From positions 60,314,440 through 60,378,439 of the forward strand of contig JACMZG010000008.1 in assembly GCA_018340805.1 (NCBI GenBank): 64,000 nucleotides of DNA. The letters run 5' to 3'. Origin of the DNA: Microvelia longipes. Its lineage: Eukaryota; Arthropoda; Insecta; Hemiptera; Veliidae. A program made the translations under genes and the position numbers. The notes beneath the pieces were generated by a model that did no database searches, was not told the origin of the DNA, and was given only the letters and a program-made list of their open reading frames with translations. Shown here one piece after another: positions 61,801 through 64,000 of the stretch (the first letter of the stretch is position 1; each line of letters begins with the position of its first letter).

Positions 61801-64000
61801 CATATTGTTTTGCTTATCTCTTTTTTACGCATTAATGAGTAACTTTCTCTCAAATCAGTATGTGGTTTGTACTGAAAAAAGGTAACTTGCTAAAAGATTT
61901 CAGACAAATATAAAAACGTAGCTCTTTATTGATTGTAAAAAAATCATTAACTTCTGTTTTAGACAAATTTTAAGGTATAAATTACTATTGATAAATAGCG
62001 GAGTGGATAGAATTAAGGGAAGGAGTTATTTTTATAAGTTGGGGGAGTTACAAATTCATTTTTTAAACTAAGTAGGCTTCAACAGTTTTGAAGACATAAG
62101 CCACAGTGTTGAATTTCTATAGATACCACTCACACTGAAAGTAAAATTATCGTCATTAACACTCTTTTCAAGATAAACAGTAAGAATTTTTACATGTGAG
62201 CTAATAATTAAAGAAATTTACAATCTTTATTGGACTTGGGTACCATCTAGCAATAAATACATAATTATATGTAATTTTAAATGTTCATGGTCATTCATTG
62301 TGATTAAGGACCTATAAAACATACCTCCAGATCTCGTAAACTACACATGTCAATGCATTCATTTTAAATCTATATTTAATAATATATATAAAAGCTTACT
62401 GCTCGGTCTCTATAATTAAATATAAATTTTAAATACAATAAAATAATTATCATCTTTATTAATAGACCCAAAAACACAAAATATGACTCTAAAAGTTTAT
62501 TGTCAATTAAATATATCTATTAAAAATCTCACCAACTGCTGAGAATTTCTTGATGGTAAACTATATAGAATTTGTTGTAATTCTGTGTCTAAATATTTAT
62601 TTTTATTCTCTAACTCAGCAATTTCACAATTAACAGCAACAATAGGTGGTGTAAGCTCTTGATTTAAATCCTATAAAGCACATTTTTTTAGGTAAAAGAG
62701 GTGATACATTTTTCAGAACTTACTAATTCCTTTAAGAAACTAATATTTATTTTTTTAATAATAATACAATCCAAGATACTCTGCATCTCAGAGTTTTACT
62801 CATAAATATTCACCTACGAGTGCAGCCATCGTAGGTGGTGATGGAAGTCTAATAAAATGAAAGTTAAGAAGATAGGACTGCAGAGCATAAAGTTTAATGT
62901 TGATAGGGTATTTATAAGGTGTTATGATCATAGAGATAAATAAAATAGTCATACTGGTATAAAGAAATAGAGAAACTATTCTGTTTTCAGTTTATTGATA
63001 CTAAAATTAACTTACTTGCACAACAAGTTCATGGTAAGCTATATGCTCTTTTAGTATAGAAGCCATTTTAGTCTGAAATTCTGCTTTTTCTTCCTTTTTT
63101 AACAAGATTTCTGATTTTAATTTTCTTTTGATATCATGGCAATATTTAAAATCAACAACAGCTGGATTCGCATAAAATTGCTAAATAAACAAACAATTAG
63201 AAAATTAATTGTACGTAAGAAATTTATGTAATACAAGTAGGTAGCTGAACATGCACATGTCAAGAACTTAAAAAAGAAAATAGTAATCTTAGCCTATCTC
63301 TGCACTAGATAAGAATCATTCAATCATTAGTCATTCTAAACTTAGGGATGTTAAAGAGTTTTACTAATTAGATTCAAATTGATCTAAGTCGTGGTGCTGT
63401 GATGGCTTTAGTCCAATGTTGGACTTAAATTAATTTTATTTACTTTAAGAATTAAGTTGAATTAACTGTGAGAACTCTTAATTAGTAAAAGTAATAATGA
63501 AGACAGCAGTCTTCATCTTTATTTACTTTATATACTACACATTCATTACATTTAAAATTCTTTGTTGAATTGAAAACAAGGACTTTGGCTCTCATCCCTT
63601 ACATAGACCATCAACAACCATGCAAAGAACACCAGAGATTATCATACAATACTTATATTCTTGGTTTGAGTACCAATGGTTTTAACAAAGAGCCATTAGA
63701 TACCATGACATTGTCACCACAGCAAGGCTGATTTTTATTATTTATACAAATAATGAAAATGAATCACAGTTTTATGATCTGAGATGGACATATTCAGTCC
63801 TAATATATGATCTTTCTAATCAATACTGAATTAAAGTAAAAAAAATATCGGTGGTTCTTGTTCCCTATTATTTTAAGTCATGCAACATTCCCTACTCACC
63901 TTCAAAACAGATAGTTTAGCTGCTAGAAATTCTAAGAACTTATTATTTTCAAAGTAAAGATTTCTGATGTAGTATTCGTTTTCTATACACTCAACTAAAC
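55506..64000 (-). CDS. Unidentified coiled-coil-rich protein, C-terminal 368 aa; 5' exons off window
   Basis: Eight minus-strand exons in continuous phase: 64000(partial)-63900, 63180-63016, 62670-62533, 61871-61692, 61026-60914, 59342-59198, 57655-57506, 55622-55506. The first four encode charged, heptad-like sequence (e.g. ENEYYIRNLYFENNKFLEFL, KYCHDIKRKLKSEILLKKEE), probably coiled coil. The last four look globular (DILHHWPCCEGYKVKIDFDK, KKTWVWLSTRLAQLQGHLIV, RLLENNRLIWVDDRRSLDSL). The frame ends SLKSCE-stop at 55506. The same bases also form a strong donor (GTGAGT), so the gene could instead continue leftward. I do not recognise the family. The coiled-coil part faintly recalls augmin/HAUS3-type proteins, but the C-terminus does not. 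The consistent phase across seven introns makes a real gene likely. Confidence 0.68.
55650..55811. repeat. (TA)n microsatellites (two tracts)
   Basis: TA runs at about 55650-55728 and 55758-55809, separated by AT-only sequence; in the last intron of the right-hand gene. Confidence 0.92.
57053..57104. repeat. Perfect 21-bp hairpin
   Basis: GTAATTTAAAATAAGACACTT and its exact reverse complement are separated by a 9-base loop. In an intron of the right-hand gene. Confidence 0.85.
57730..57895. mobile_element. Foldback, family C copy 2, perfect 61-bp arms
   Basis: Arms 57730-57790 and 57835-57895 are exact reverse complements over 61 bases, with a 44-base loop carrying GAGTATGCCTGGGGTCAGGC, the core shared with 1191-1600. 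It is 75 bases upstream of the exon at 57655. Confidence 0.85.
57971..58058. repeat. Inverted repeat with ~27-bp arms
   Basis: GGTACCCAAAGATTATGTAG... pairs with CTACATAATCTTTGGTGGTACC. The loop is an AT-rich stretch with a repeated ATGGTAT. Confidence 0.75.
59579..60110 (+). mobile_element. Helitron 5' end with Rep/helicase N-terminal zinc-finger fragment
   Basis: Starts TCTATATTATAAAAACTGCT, like the TC-TATA start of insect Helitrons, preceded by AT-rich target DNA. It encodes at 59871-60104 a 77-aa fragment with CPYCSAMKW...FCCCEGKVKL, the Cys-rich motif just before the Rep domain in Helitron helicase-like proteins. The frame ends before Rep, and no HUH or helicase motif was found, so the copy is truncated. 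No clear 3' CTRR end was located. It lies in an intron of the right-hand gene. Confidence 0.72.
60091..60260. repeat. Direct repeat following the Helitron fragment
   Basis: GGTCAGAATGAACA(T/C)ATTTTATG occurs at about 60095 and again at about 60221, with the following AAATC context also shared. Confidence 0.7.
61065..61330. repeat. Possible transposon relic
   Basis: GGTCCAAAAGCTCCCCCCCTCTTAATTTTTGAAACT resembles the block at about 598-640 (GACCAAAAGTCCCTCCTTCT...AATTTTGAACC), indicating a shared dispersed repeat. No coding content. Confidence 0.4.

Noticed and set aside
1..64000. CRISPR array, operon, prophage or other prokaryotic system
   Set aside because: All recognised genes are intron-containing metazoan genes; no regularly spaced repeats with unique spacers and no Shine-Dalgarno or operon structure.

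Overview
This is an AT-rich nuclear window from a eukaryote, most likely an arthropod and probably an insect. Genes are split by short GT-AG introns, and the proteins are conserved metazoan ones. The DNA is crowded with (TA)n microsatellites, foldback/MITE elements and CR1/Jockey-type LINEs, as in repeat-rich insect genomes. The species cannot be named from the sequence. Most long open frames are chance or exon read-through, so gene models here were rebuilt from splice sites, reading phase and protein similarity. Layout of genes: (1) ODR4 homologue, minus strand, five exons within 864-5107, running off the left edge. (2) ABCB10-type mitochondrial ABC half-transporter, plus strand, 11 exons, 8117-16625, about 682 aa, complete. 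(3) Signal recognition particle receptor alpha subunit (SRPRA), minus strand, 12 exons, 19278-29001, about 616 aa, complete. (4) USF-type bHLH-zipper transcription factor, plus strand, 6 exons, 29650-37322, about 251 aa, complete. (5) A coiled-coil-rich protein of uncertain identity, minus strand, eight exons, 55506 to beyond 64000, with its 5' part off the right edge. ODR4/ABCB10 and SRPRA/USF are head-to-head pairs, and ABCB10/SRPRA converge. These are housekeeping genes (membrane-protein folding and targeting, mitochondrial transport, E-box transcription) and do not form an operon-like system. Between USF and gene 5 lies a 1000-N scaffold gap (42728-43727). About 6 kb left of the gap (36648-42727) is repeated right of it (43728-49695) with scattered small indels, including a broken second copy of the last USF exon. 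This is best read as an assembly duplication. The right copy continues into a nearly full-length but decayed CR1-like LINE (PHD-finger ORF1, endonuclease plus reverse transcriptase ORF2), which carries a GC-rich quasi-palindrome inside ORF2. Mobile DNA explains most of the rest: a 2.6 kb element with ~370 bp terminal inverted repeats between ODR4 and ABCB10; at least six foldback/MITE families, two of them present in 3 to 5 copies with apparent TA target duplications; an RNase H-containing LINE relic inside an ABCB10 intron; a tRNA-derived SINE candidate; and a Helitron 5' end with a zinc-finger fragment. I found no convincing new multi-gene system. The points most worth following up are the TE insertion in the ODR4/ABCB10 shared promoter, the uncharacterised MITE families, the GC-rich foldback in the LINE and the unidentified gene on the right.
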